A stretch of DNA of 26,332 nt from Lachnospiraceae bacterium UBA935 (GCA_002293525.1 DBDJ01000033.1:1-26332); one strand, 5' to 3'; shown: positions 7,798-15,741, numbered from the stretch's first letter. Numbers and translations: made by a program. Notes: generated by a model from the sequence alone, not told the origin.

Positions 7798-8259
7798 ATG
7801 ATGGAAGTTCCGTATAACGACAGAGCCCAGGCCGAGGTGTGGCCGATGGCCAGTCAAGTGGATTCACAGACCGAAGAAAGGAATGATGGCTCAGCTAAGA
7901 TTCCCCAGCCGGAGATCAGCATTATTGTTGATGGAAATCAGATCTATAAGCCCGGCATGAAGAGTATCTTTATTGAAAACAGCGAAGAGGTCACGGTCAG
8001 CAGCCATAATGACACACAAATTGAGAGCGGATACTGTTCTTGCAATGCCGTGACTTTCTGTACATGTAATACGGTCTGCACCTGCGAGGGTGTATGTACT
8101 TGCGAATCAGTCTGCAGCTGCGTGGGACACTGTAGCTGTAACCAAGTCTGTACTTGTGACAATCACTGCAGCTGCGATCAGGTCTGCACCTGCAACAGCG
8201 AATGTACCTGCCTGTCAAGAAGCGACGGAACCGGCTGTTCCTGTGCGCCGGTGCATTAG
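7798..8259 (+). CDS. Cys-rich C[S/T]C-repeat protein, candidate peptide precursor
   Basis: A 153-residue protein with no signal peptide or membrane segment. Residues 1-79 are acidic and Cys-free and include a strand-rich stretch (PEISIIVDGNQIYKPG), which would suit a leader. Residues 80-149 contain 22 Cys as eleven C-x-C pairs. The middle residue is Ser or Thr in all eleven. Nine pairs (residues 88-138) follow a strict six-residue period C-[S/T]-C-x-x-[V/H/E], for example CTCEGV, CSCNQV and CTCDNH. The position after each pair is often Asn, Asp or Glu. I chose ATG 7798 because GGGAGG at 7784-7789 lies 8 bases upstream; the earlier ATG at 7771 has no such site. It sits between two radical SAM genes, behind a PqqD-like gene, so it is most simply the substrate. 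I do not recognise the family with certainty; Cys-rich clostridial bacteriocin-like precursors are the nearest idea. A metal-binding protein is the main alternative. Confidence 0.8.
   Translation: MMEVPYNDRAQAEVWPMASQVDSQTEERNDGSAKIPQPEISIIVDGNQIYKPGMKSIFIENSEEVTVSSHNDTQIESGYCSCNAVTFCTCNTVCTCEGVCTCESVCSCVGHCSCNQVCTCDNHCSCDQVCTCNSECTCLSRSDGTGCSCAPVH
8059..8211 (+). repeat. 18-bp-period coding repeat in the Cys-rich protein
   Basis: The nine hexapeptide units of the Cys-rich protein are encoded by diverged 18-bp repeats, with TGY-WSY-TGY at the start of each. The third-base and variable-codon differences show an old array kept by selection on the protein, not a recent DNA expansion. Confidence 0.8.
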
Positions 8260-8325
8260 CAGGATATTATTCCATATTGTTATATTTTCATGTAGGTTTT
8301 ATTCGATGGAAAGGAGACTTTTGCG

Positions 8326-9228
8326 GTGTTTAACAAAACAAGATTATGGGCAGTTCTTGGCATACTTTTTATCAGTCTGACTCTTTTTGCCTGTGGGAAT
8401 GAAAATCCAGAAGAACCGCTGCCCGATGCAGAACCCGATACCGGACGTACAACGATCACGTCGCAAAATACCGATAGTCCGGAATTGCCGTCTGATCCTG
8501 AGCTTTCGGAGATACCGCCCCAAGGGACACAGGTCCAGGAAGAGATACCGGCTGATACCCGGTTCAGGGCGATGACACCTCAAGATCCCGATTTCTTGGC
8601 AGACGCCATGACGTGGGCCATAACGGAATATGACTTCATCAATGCGGTCATGTCCACCGTGACAGAAGAAACGGATGTAAGCTTATATGATGCTGCGTTT
8701 GATGTGGCAAATGCCTTGTATAAGTCAGAGGATTATGAAGGAGCCGAAGCGGCTTATCTAGAAATATTGGAAGAATATCCGATTCATATGGGTGCGAGAA
8801 ATAATCTCGGGCTCACCTTGGTTCAGCAGCAGGAATATGAATCGGCGCTGGAGCATTTCCTGCTTCTTTATCTGTTACATCCCAGTTATGAAGGGAATCG
8901 GGTCAATATTTACATTCCGCTGTATGCGCTGGGTTATACCGACGAAGAATATTATTATTCTATTTTGGATGAATATGGCTTGGATTATGGCAGCCTCGAG
9001 GATGCATGGAGTTATATGGATTTTTATGATGAGATAGCCGAAGCCTATGCCTATAACCGTGCCTATACGGAAATGGAAGGAGAAATCAATGAAGAAGAAT
9101 TAGAGGAGAAGCTCCTGCATCTGGAGTATGTCTTAATGACATTAGAGGAAGATGTTTCTCCTGATGATGCGGATTATGCCGAACTTTTGGAGTATTATCT
9201 TAATCTCAAAAAGATCAGGACGGAATAA
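8326..9228 (+). CDS. TPR-containing lipoprotein
   Basis: A 300-residue exported lipoprotein. A basic N-terminus and hydrophobic stretch end in the lipobox LFAC, so Cys23 would be lipidated and anchor the protein outside the membrane. A Pro/Glu/Asp-rich spacer follows to about residue 80, then TPR helices at about 122-190 (YEGAEAAYLEILEEYP and YESALEHFLLLYLLHP), and a very acidic helical tail. The GTG start at 8326 is preceded by AAGGAG at 8311-8316. Its stop overlaps the next ATG (TAATG). TPRs bind other proteins, so it may hold the matured Cys-rich product or another partner at the cell surface. The specific role is unknown. Confidence 0.82.
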   Translation: MFNKTRLWAVLGILFISLTLFACGNENPEEPLPDAEPDTGRTTITSQNTDSPELPSDPELSEIPPQGTQVQEEIPADTRFRAMTPQDPDFLADAMTWAITEYDFINAVMSTVTEETDVSLYDAAFDVANALYKSEDYEGAEAAYLEILEEYPIHMGARNNLGLTLVQQQEYESALEHFLLLYLLHPSYEGNRVNIYIPLYALGYTDEEYYYSILDEYGLDYGSLEDAWSYMDFYDEIAEAYAYNRAYTEMEGEINEEELEEKLLHLEYVLMTLEEDVSPDDADYAELLEYYLNLKKIRTE

Positions 9229-10679
9229 TGGAGACGGCTATGGATTCAGGAACGCCTTTTCGCGTCGCACTGGTAAGGACTTTTTCACAGTTTAATTATG
9301 AAGAACCCGGAGAACCGATGGGGATCGAAGCTTTAGCAGCGATCCTGCTAAAAAATAATATTGAATGCCGGTTATTTGACAGAGAGCGGGATTCGCTGGA
9401 CACCGTAGCCCAGGCCATCATGGACTATAATCCGTCATTGCTGGGTCTGTCGGTTCTTCTGGAAGACAATGCGTTTGATGCCTTAAAGCTTTTATTAAAG
9501 ATAAATAAAATAAGGATCAATAAAAATGTTCAGATCCCTTGTGTCATCGGCGGCCTTTTCGTTACGACAGATTACCAGAAGGCGCAAGCGATCTTCCCCA
9601 GTCACTGCCGGCTGGTTGCGGGTGAAGGGGAGACGGCGATCCTGCGGATCTGTTCAGAATTAACCGGCATCGTTTATCCCGATATGGAAAGGGCTTTTCT
9701 ACAGCCTGATGAATGGCCCTGGCTCCATCGGCCTGATCTGCAGGAATATCTGGATATGGGTGCGCCCATCAGCATGAAGTCGTCACGGGGCTGCCCCGGT
9801 CAATGCAGTTTCTGCATTACCCCTTCACTGCCCAATGGACTGAACAAGTGGCGCGGCCGGAAAATCAGCGATGTGGCAGATGAAATGGAATATCTGAGCA
9901 AACGTTATGATCCCCCTGCCTTTAATTTTATTGACGATGACTTCGGCCCGCTTTCCCGCTTAGTGGAGCTGACCGGCGAACTGAAGAAAAGAAAGGTTCA
10001 CTGTGCTATTTCTCTGCAGCTTAGGGCGAAAGCTATTTACGATACGCCCAATTACGAACAGATCCTGCTCACCTTAAAAGAAAGCGGCGTTTATTTTATT
10101 TTTGTCGGTCTTGAAAGCTTGAACAGGGAGACTCTTTCGTATTTTAATAAACATATAGATCCGATGAAAGCATTGAAGGTTGTTCAGACAATCCGTGATT
10201 GCGGTATTGCCGTCAATGCCGGTTATATCCTATGGCATCCGTTGGCTACGGAGTCCAGTGTCAGAGATGAAGCGGTTATGTTACATGATGCCGGTCTTTT
10301 TACTGCGAAAGCTTGTATATCGAACATGGGGCTGTTTCCCGGCTGCCAGCTGTATGAAGAAAGATCCGTCAAGAATCATCACATGCCGCTTGATTATTGG
10401 TTTGAAAAGATCAAAGCTGCCAACGCGCCACTGTATGACACATGGCTCATCAGTGCCTTGAAGATTCCCAGATACTATGCGCTGGCCGCGCTTGCGCCCG
10501 ACAGCAAGATTTCCCTTGGTATCGCGGCTATTGAAGAAGAGCTGGCACGGGTGAACGAACTATCTTTTAAAGTATTAATGGATTATGACAATACCGCTGC
10601 TGAGGATATCGCCAGAACGGCAGCGGAGGTGAAGGAGCGGTTCCATGAAATTAGCAGTGCCTTTGACCGTACCCGGTGA
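9228..10679 (+). CDS. B12-binding-type radical SAM enzyme
   Basis: A 483-residue enzyme. Residues 12-145 have the Rossmann-like pattern of the cobalamin-binding domain in this enzyme class (VALVRTFSQFNYEEPGEPMG, then LLGLSVLLEDN, CVIGGLFVTT and VAGEGETAIL), but without the DxHxxG lower-ligand motif. The radical SAM core follows with CPGQCSFC (Cys189/193/196) and the FIDDDFG strand seen in BchE-like enzymes. Relatives methylate unreactive carbons or rearrange backbones, and some act on ribosomal peptides. It starts inside the stop of the lipoprotein gene, with AGGA 7 bases upstream, and overlaps the next gene by 35 bp, so it clearly belongs to the operon. Its substrate may be the Cys-rich protein, either before or after the SPASM enzyme. 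Confidence 0.88.
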   Translation: METAMDSGTPFRVALVRTFSQFNYEEPGEPMGIEALAAILLKNNIECRLFDRERDSLDTVAQAIMDYNPSLLGLSVLLEDNAFDALKLLLKINKIRINKNVQIPCVIGGLFVTTDYQKAQAIFPSHCRLVAGEGETAILRICSELTGIVYPDMERAFLQPDEWPWLHRPDLQEYLDMGAPISMKSSRGCPGQCSFCITPSLPNGLNKWRGRKISDVADEMEYLSKRYDPPAFNFIDDDFGPLSRLVELTGELKKRKVHCAISLQLRAKAIYDTPNYEQILLTLKESGVYFIFVGLESLNRETLSYFNKHIDPMKALKVVQTIRDCGIAVNAGYILWHPLATESSVRDEAVMLHDAGLFTAKACISNMGLFPGCQLYEERSVKNHHMPLDYWFEKIKAANAPLYDTWLISALKIPRYYALAALAPDSKISLGIAAIEEELARVNELSFKVLMDYDNTAAEDIARTAAEVKERFHEISSAFDRTR

Positions 10680-11661
10680 AGCGGCTATTTTGTCTGCTGC
10701 CGGAGCTACGGAATTTTACTGTGGCCTTCAGACGGCACAGTGGCAAGAGGCGTTCGGGGATCATGACAGTATCTCGCGCCGTCAGGGTGTGGCGAACCTG
10801 GCCACACTGGACGAACTGCGCCTTGTGCTGGATGAGACGGCAGGACTGGGCGCACCGCTTTTTCTAACAGTAAACAGTAATTATTCGGAAGAACAATTGC
10901 CGTCGGTGTTATCACTCATTGAGTCCTTTGAGGAAATGGGCGGTACCGGTGTCATGATTACGGATATTGCCCTATTGTCCTTGCTATACAAAAGAGGCAG
11001 CAGATTAATCCGGGGCTTGTCTCTTCTTGCTGCTGTCAGCAGCTTGTCGGCGGTGAAGTTTTATAGGGAGCTTGGCGTCACCCGGATCGTTTTTCCGCGC
11101 TTCTTAGATTTCAAACAGATCAGTGCTATTACAAGTCATTTTCCCGAGATTCAGACCGAATGCATAGTCTGGCTGGATAAATGCCGGTTTATTGACGGGT
11201 ATTGCCGATTTATGCATTCGGTCGGCTATCAAGGATACAGCAGCGGGGATCAGGACGGCAGCCATTCATGCAGCGGCGGGGATCAGGGCGGCAGTCAGGG
11301 ATGCAACGGCGGGGATCAAACCGGCATGCCGATGCGTACCATTTCGGCCTATGATATGGATTATTGTCGGCCTGCCTGTTTTGAACTGCTGGGAAATCCC
11401 CCGATTCATCCGGCCTGTGCGGCCTGTGACTTAGTAGCACTGGAAAAAGCTGGGGTATCCATATTTAAGCTTGGCGGCCGGGGTCGTCCTTTGGAACTCC
11501 GCCTGTCCGGAGTTCGTTTTTTGACGGCGGCATACGGCGAAGGCAGTCAAGAGGGACATGGAATAGCCATAAAGGAGTTGTACCGCCAGATATTTGGTGA
11601 GCCTTGTAGCGTAGAAGCTTGTTATTATGGCAAGCGAAGTGCTGGCAATGAGGCTATATGA
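10645..11661 (+). CDS. U32-family protein, UbiU-like Fe-S subunit
   Basis: A 338-residue protein with the U32 layout: an N-terminal MKLAVPLTVPGEA strand, a TIM-barrel-like body, IVFPRFLDFKQI in the place of the family's VxxRELsleEI motif, then ECIVWLDKC (Cys180), GYC (Cys187), YCRPAC (Cys241, Cys245) and CAAC (Cys258, Cys261). U32 proteins such as UbiU/UbiV, TrhP and RlhA bind a 4Fe-4S cluster through four Cys and support oxygen-independent hydroxylation. Most are not peptidases despite the name. A Gly/Ser/Asp/Gln-rich insert at about 198-230 sits between the second and third cluster Cys. AAGGAG lies upstream of the ATG. It overlaps both neighbours. I infer a modifying enzyme in the peptide pathway, paired with the next gene. 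Confidence 0.75.
   Translation: MKLAVPLTVPGEAAILSAAGATEFYCGLQTAQWQEAFGDHDSISRRQGVANLATLDELRLVLDETAGLGAPLFLTVNSNYSEEQLPSVLSLIESFEEMGGTGVMITDIALLSLLYKRGSRLIRGLSLLAAVSSLSAVKFYRELGVTRIVFPRFLDFKQISAITSHFPEIQTECIVWLDKCRFIDGYCRFMHSVGYQGYSSGDQDGSHSCSGGDQGGSQGCNGGDQTGMPMRTISAYDMDYCRPACFELLGNPPIHPACAACDLVALEKAGVSIFKLGGRGRPLELRLSGVRFLTAAYGEGSQEGHGIAIKELYRQIFGEPCSVEACYYGKRSAGNEAI
11236..11334 (+). repeat. Three 33-bp tandem repeats inside the U32 gene
   Basis: Units start at 11236, 11269 and 11302. The core is GCGGGGATCAGG, and the third copy is degenerate at its end. They encode eleven-residue units of the type [YC]-[SN]-[SG]-GDQ-x-G. The frame is kept. Two copies begin with an extra Cys (209 and 220). 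The insert is absent from the U32 relatives I know. Confidence 0.75.
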
Positions 11662-12461
11662 GAGGCTGTATGAAGCGATATGTTTGGGTAAGCTCTTCGG
11701 AAAAAATAGCAGTGCCGCAATGCGACGGAATATGGATCGGAAGTGAAGTGTGTGACGAGTTCCTGTCATCCCCCGATTTGCTTAAAAGGATGGATTTTTA
11801 TGCTTCGGCAGGCTATCAGGCAGGGATTATTATGCCATACCTTACCCCTGAGCGAGAAGAGCTGTTTATTTCTTTATTAAATCGTCTGAGCCAGCCGACG
11901 GAAATTGTGGTAAATGATGTCGGTGCCTTGTTTTTAACGCAAGAGAGTATCCACATACCGGTAATAGGGCGTCTGATGATGCGCCAGATGAGTGATCCGG
12001 CGATTCTTTCCTTTTATCATAATCAGTCAGAACGTCTGATCAACGATGGAAGCGGGGTGTCCAAACTGGTTCATGTCGATCCGCCGCCGCCGTTGACCAG
12101 GCATTTGGTCGATTCCCCCCTGTTTTCAGAGGAAGCGGCCGCCATTCTTTTATCAGTTCGCACCGAAGTGACGGTGATGATGGACTGGCTTCCACATGGC
12201 ATGCCGGTCAGGATCCCAGATCATATCCGGGTGATGCTGAATACAGAAGACATCCTGGTGTCTGTCCTGCCATGTACGGATTGTAGAACCTGCCCGGCAG
12301 CAGAAACGCTAGTAGGAAAGACCCGCGGATTGTATAACATCTATAGAAAGAAAAATATTTGTTATTATAAGAGATGTGAAATAAGCGTATCAGATAATGA
12401 AGCACTACCGTCCTACGTATCAAATGTAATAATAAGCAATCCTGACGCTATGACAGAATAG
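11658..12461 (+). CDS. U32-like protein, UbiV-like partner
   Basis: A 267-residue protein that starts within the stop of the preceding U32 gene (ATGA). It lacks a recognisable peptidase motif but carries VVNDVGALFL followed by IPVIGRLMMRQMSDPAI, which matches the UbiV-type strand and helix pattern in U32 proteins. Its Cys residues (Cys22, Cys32, and CTDCRTC at 206-212, then Cys235 and Cys240) could hold a 4Fe-4S cluster. In E. coli UbiU and UbiV form an obligate heterodimer for oxygen-independent hydroxylation. The tandem arrangement here suggests a similar pair. The start could instead be ATG 11670. It is the last gene of the operon and is followed by a terminator. Confidence 0.6.
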   Translation: MRGCMKRYVWVSSSEKIAVPQCDGIWIGSEVCDEFLSSPDLLKRMDFYASAGYQAGIIMPYLTPEREELFISLLNRLSQPTEIVVNDVGALFLTQESIHIPVIGRLMMRQMSDPAILSFYHNQSERLINDGSGVSKLVHVDPPPPLTRHLVDSPLFSEEAAAILLSVRTEVTVMMDWLPHGMPVRIPDHIRVMLNTEDILVSVLPCTDCRTCPAAETLVGKTRGLYNIYRKKNICYYKRCEISVSDNEALPSYVSNVIISNPDAMTE

Positions 12462-12507
12462 CGGAGCATCATTTTTTATTCTATAGGAAAGTGCTCCTGC
12501 AAGAGTG

Positions 12508-12533
12508 AATAAAGCGAGCTTGCTCGCTTTATT
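12508..12533. terminator. Bidirectional rho-independent terminator
   Basis: AATAAAGCGAG (12508-12518) pairs perfectly with CTCGCTTTATT (12523-12533) around CTTG. A/T-rich flanks on both sides let it serve the plus operon ending at 12461 and the minus operon ending at 12532. A weaker GGAGCA/TGCTCC hairpin lies just before it (12463-12497). Confidence 0.85.
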
Positions 12534-14292
12534 ATTCTTCAATCAGAACAATTCCCTCCATCCCTCTTACTTGCTCAAGGACTTCGTCATCCATCCCGAA
12601 ACAGCGCACCGTCACAGGATGTTCCGGACGGACGAGCGGTTTCAGATCCGTTACGAGGGTATTGCTTAGGTCTACTTCAGTCAGATTCGGAAGCTGTGCT
12701 AAGACACTGATATCGGTTATGTTGCAGTAATTAAGGTTCAATGCTTCCAGCTTGGTCAGCTTAGCCAATGGCTTAAGATCTGTTACCTGGGTATGGCTGA
12801 TATCCAGATATTCCAAGGCAAATAACTCGGATATCGGGGTCAGATCCTGCAGCGGATTCTGGCACAGATCCAGCATCCGCAGGGTAGCCATATCTTTTAG
12901 AGGTAGCAGGTTGCCGATAAAATTGTCGCACAGCACGATTTTCTCCAGCTTCATCCCGGCCAGCGGTGTCAGATCGGCAATGGACTGGGAGGTCAGGGTC
13001 AAGTCCCGTAAGTAATAAGCATGGGGCAGGTCTTCCAGGGAGACGATGTCGCCTCTGGGAAAGACCCGTAAGCCCTGTCCCGTCCAGTAAGCCACCGCAC
13101 CCTCGCCAAGGTGCTTTTTGATCGGATCCAGAGAAACATCAGGGGTTACGATGCTGGTGCCGAATATCTGCAGTGTGCCGACATAGGACATGACCTCGCC
13201 GCGGTAGATCGGGCTTTCCATATCTTTATTCAGGATGCTCCGCACTGCAGTCTCAATCATCCATTCTTTGAAAACAAGGGTCTCGATCTGTTCTTCGTAG
13301 GTGGGCATCCGGTTCTTGACTGTCGGTGTTGACAGAATCGCCGTGATTCCTTCTTGGTAGCCGTACCCTTGGCCGACATAGAACCCGGCTGCGGCTGCGG
13401 CGGCAATCACCAAGAGGTTTATGGCTGACACAAGGATTTTCCGCGTCATCCGGTGCTGTTTCCACAGTATCTTACGTTTCAGATGGGCGGCAGTCGCAAA
13501 GCGCTGCTCCCGGTCTTTCCGAAGGCATCTTCGGATGACCGCAGTCAGTTCTTTGTAGGGATAAGCCGCAGGCAGGTTCCGGTGATCCGGGCTGCCGAGC
13601 GCCATGTATACCATGACCATACCCAGCGAATAGAGGTCGGCACGGTGATCGGTCTGTGCACTGCCAAATTGCTCAGGAGCCATATACAGTCTTTTCCCGG
13701 CGATTTCCGTATCGCTTTCCGCTTCCGGCCGGTAACGGCGGGCTATGCCGAAGTCAATCAGTTTGACCTGATTCCGACCGGACAGGATGATGTTTTCCGG
13801 CGTGATGTCCCGATGGATGACGGCGGGGCTTTGGCCATGAATATAGCTCAGGATGTCGCACAGCTGTACGGTGATCGCGGTCAGCAGCTCCCGGTTCAGC
13901 ACTCCGTGCCTGCGGACATAGGCATGCAGATCTTCGCCGTCAAAATACTCGCGCACGATAAAATGGCGTCCGTTATGCTCCCATTCAGCCAGCACCTTTG
14001 GGATGGCAGGGTGGCTGAGCTTGGCCAGTATCGCGCTTTCAGATCCGGCGTTTTCACCGCTGTCCACTGCCGTGATCCGTAGCACGGCCTGTTGTCCGTC
14101 CGCTTGGCGGGTTATGAAATACACTTCCCGGTCATCATGCTTCTTTACGCAGCAGTCAAATGTAAACTCCTCAGTCAGCGCGGCCGGCATGTCGGAGGAC
14201 AGGACGTTCTGATTCAGTTTATTATTGTATTCATTAAGAAAGTCTGATTTGGCAGACAAGATAGCTTCTCCCTTTTGGCTGATAATCAGCAT
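12532..14292 (-). CDS. Membrane Ser/Thr kinase-like protein with leucine-rich repeats
   Basis: A 586-residue protein. A kinase domain spans about residues 45-280 and has HRDITPEN (His160, Asp162, Asn167), DFG at 180-182 and APEQ at 205-208. It lacks a glycine-rich loop, and the ATP lysine position reads AVLRI, with Arg72 in place of Lys. The alpha-C Glu85 is present. A single membrane helix lies at about 285-303 (VSAINLLVIAAAAAAGFYVG), so the kinase is cytoplasmic. The outer part ends in about five leucine-rich repeats of the DLTPL-x-L-x-x-L-x-x-LxL type (about 435-565), a ligand-binding fold. The start at 14292 has a weak ribosome site, but it follows the upstream stop by 24 bases. It may be a weak or pseudo-kinase that senses something at the cell surface. 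Confidence 0.85.
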   Translation of the reverse strand: MLIISQKGEAILSAKSDFLNEYNNKLNQNVLSSDMPAALTEEFTFDCCVKKHDDREVYFITRQADGQQAVLRITAVDSGENAGSESAILAKLSHPAIPKVLAEWEHNGRHFIVREYFDGEDLHAYVRRHGVLNRELLTAITVQLCDILSYIHGQSPAVIHRDITPENIILSGRNQVKLIDFGIARRYRPEAESDTEIAGKRLYMAPEQFGSAQTDHRADLYSLGMVMVYMALGSPDHRNLPAAYPYKELTAVIRRCLRKDREQRFATAAHLKRKILWKQHRMTRKILVSAINLLVIAAAAAAGFYVGQGYGYQEGITAILSTPTVKNRMPTYEEQIETLVFKEWMIETAVRSILNKDMESPIYRGEVMSYVGTLQIFGTSIVTPDVSLDPIKKHLGEGAVAYWTGQGLRVFPRGDIVSLEDLPHAYYLRDLTLTSQSIADLTPLAGMKLEKIVLCDNFIGNLLPLKDMATLRMLDLCQNPLQDLTPISELFALEYLDISHTQVTDLKPLAKLTKLEALNLNYCNITDISVLAQLPNLTEVDLSNTLVTDLKPLVRPEHPVTVRCFGMDDEVLEQVRGMEGIVLIEE

Positions 14293-14316
14293 AATGATTT
14301 GCCTAACCTGGGATTC

Positions 14317-15741
14317 TTATTCGATAAAATCCCAATAGCCTTCAAAGTTATCGGATGTAATGGAACTTGACTGGGCGTAAAGCTGCTTGCCTTTGGCATT
14401 GTCCAGCATGGCATTATATACGCTCTCGTTTGCGTAAGTTGCATAGGTAGTAAGGTTCCCCGTGCTGATGCTATCGCCGGTTACCATGTTATAAAGCTCT
14501 GCCGTGGTGGTGCCGTGATATTGTACAACGCTGGTTCCGTCGTCGAAGCTGAATGTTCCGGTATGGTCGTAAGCAAAGTCTATTATCAGCGCGTATGTCG
14601 CGAGATCCGGATCATCCGTCAGGATCAGTCCTCCGTCACTTAAGTTTCCTGACTGGAAAAGAACGTCGTTGCGATCAACAGGCTCGTGCCGGGTGTAATT
14701 AAACTCGTAACCGCCCATGGATTCCTGACCTGTTACGGGGTCGATCACGGATTCTGCACAAACAATATAATGTCTTGCCATGGGACTGGCCGGCTCGAAA
14801 TTGTAGACCCCGCCGGGCAAATCGTCTATCCAGTTTTCCAGCAGTTCATAAGAAAAGCTCGTTTCTCCGTAGTCGGACTCGGAAGAACGGTCATCTGATG
14901 CCGGCTCCGGAGCATGGAAATCATCGGGGGCGACGTCCGTACTAAGGTCGCCGTAACTGGTATCAATCGGGATTTCGATCGGAATGCCGCTGTAGGAATT
15001 GGAGCTGTAATAGACGTAATCCAGTTCCATATACGCGGTATCCCCATCAAAATACAGGTAACGGATGGTGCTGTTTCCGACAGGAATATCATAATTGTCG
15101 CCATCAAAATCGATATCGAATTCTCCGTTTAAGGTTTCCGTCATGCTACTGGCCTCGACGGTCGTCGTTTCGTCTCCGTTTTGAATGGATGCGTTGAAAT
15201 TGGTTAATTCCATTTTAAAGTCATGGATGTAGCTCAAGTCTTCGGACAGGATGAAGCTGACCCGGAATCCCTCTGCCTGAGGACAGTACAGAGACCCGGT
15301 ATATAAGAATTCGCCATCCTGTAGAGCATCGTTTTCCATAGCTTCCAAGGTGTCGGCGGATGCGGGCGGGGAGGAAGATGCGGGTGCAGACGAAAGGTCG
15401 GGTGCCGTAGCGGCCACCAAAGAATCCGGAAGCGAGTCCAGTTGCAGCTGTATCCGCTCGCTGGCGGTTCGGTCATAGCCGTCTAGCAGAATAGCGGCGG
15501 CCTGATCGCTGTCGTTCATGCCGATATACGCTTCTGCTGCGTACAGATATCCGAATTCATCGTCCGGTTCCAGGCCGATGTAACGCTGGAACTGCTCAAG
15601 AGCCGCCTCATAATCGCCACTGTCCAGATAATCTTCGCCAAGACCAATCGTAATTTCCGGCCCAGACCCCAACTCTCTGTTGCAGGCGGTCATCCCCCCA
15701 AATATAACCATACATAGTAAAAGCGAAAGCATTCTTTTCAT
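14317..15741 (-). CDS. TPR lipoprotein of unknown function
   Basis: A 474-residue lipoprotein. The signal ends in GMTAC, so Cys20 is the lipidation site. Residues about 30-100 hold TPR-like helices (YEAALEQFQRYIGLEP, then AAEAYIGMNDSDQAA), and a Ser/Pro/Ala linker follows near 115-135. The long C-terminal part is beta-rich and acidic with many Tyr and Asp, probably one or two extracellular domains I do not recognise. AAGGAGG lies 7 bases before the ATG. Its TPR segment closely parallels that of the next gene upstream (same ALEQF, AADAY/AAEAY, GY-x-x-T and IQxxLD landmarks), so the two share a module by duplication. It is the third gene of a four-gene minus-strand operon. Confidence 0.8.
   Translation of the reverse strand: MKRMLSLLLCMVIFGGMTACNRELGSGPEITIGLGEDYLDSGDYEAALEQFQRYIGLEPDDEFGYLYAAEAYIGMNDSDQAAAILLDGYDRTASERIQLQLDSLPDSLVAATAPDLSSAPASSSPPASADTLEAMENDALQDGEFLYTGSLYCPQAEGFRVSFILSEDLSYIHDFKMELTNFNASIQNGDETTTVEASSMTETLNGEFDIDFDGDNYDIPVGNSTIRYLYFDGDTAYMELDYVYYSSNSYSGIPIEIPIDTSYGDLSTDVAPDDFHAPEPASDDRSSESDYGETSFSYELLENWIDDLPGGVYNFEPASPMARHYIVCAESVIDPVTGQESMGGYEFNYTRHEPVDRNDVLFQSGNLSDGGLILTDDPDLATYALIIDFAYDHTGTFSFDDGTSVVQYHGTTTAELYNMVTGDSISTGNLTTYATYANESVYNAMLDNAKGKQLYAQSSSITSDNFEGYWDFIE

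Noticed and set aside
8059..8211. CRISPR-like regular spacing
   Set aside because: The 18-bp period is in frame, units are diverged at the DNA level, there are no spacers, and the protein pattern explains it.
10645..11661. Leader peptidase role for the U32 protein
   Set aside because: The cluster-type Cys and pairing with a UbiV-like partner fit the Fe-S branch of the family. No protease residues are visible, though peptidase activity cannot be excluded from sequence alone.
13453..14082. 209-residue plus-strand frame inside the LRR kinase gene
   Set aside because: It lies opposite HRD and DFG motifs and has no family resemblance or ribosome site.
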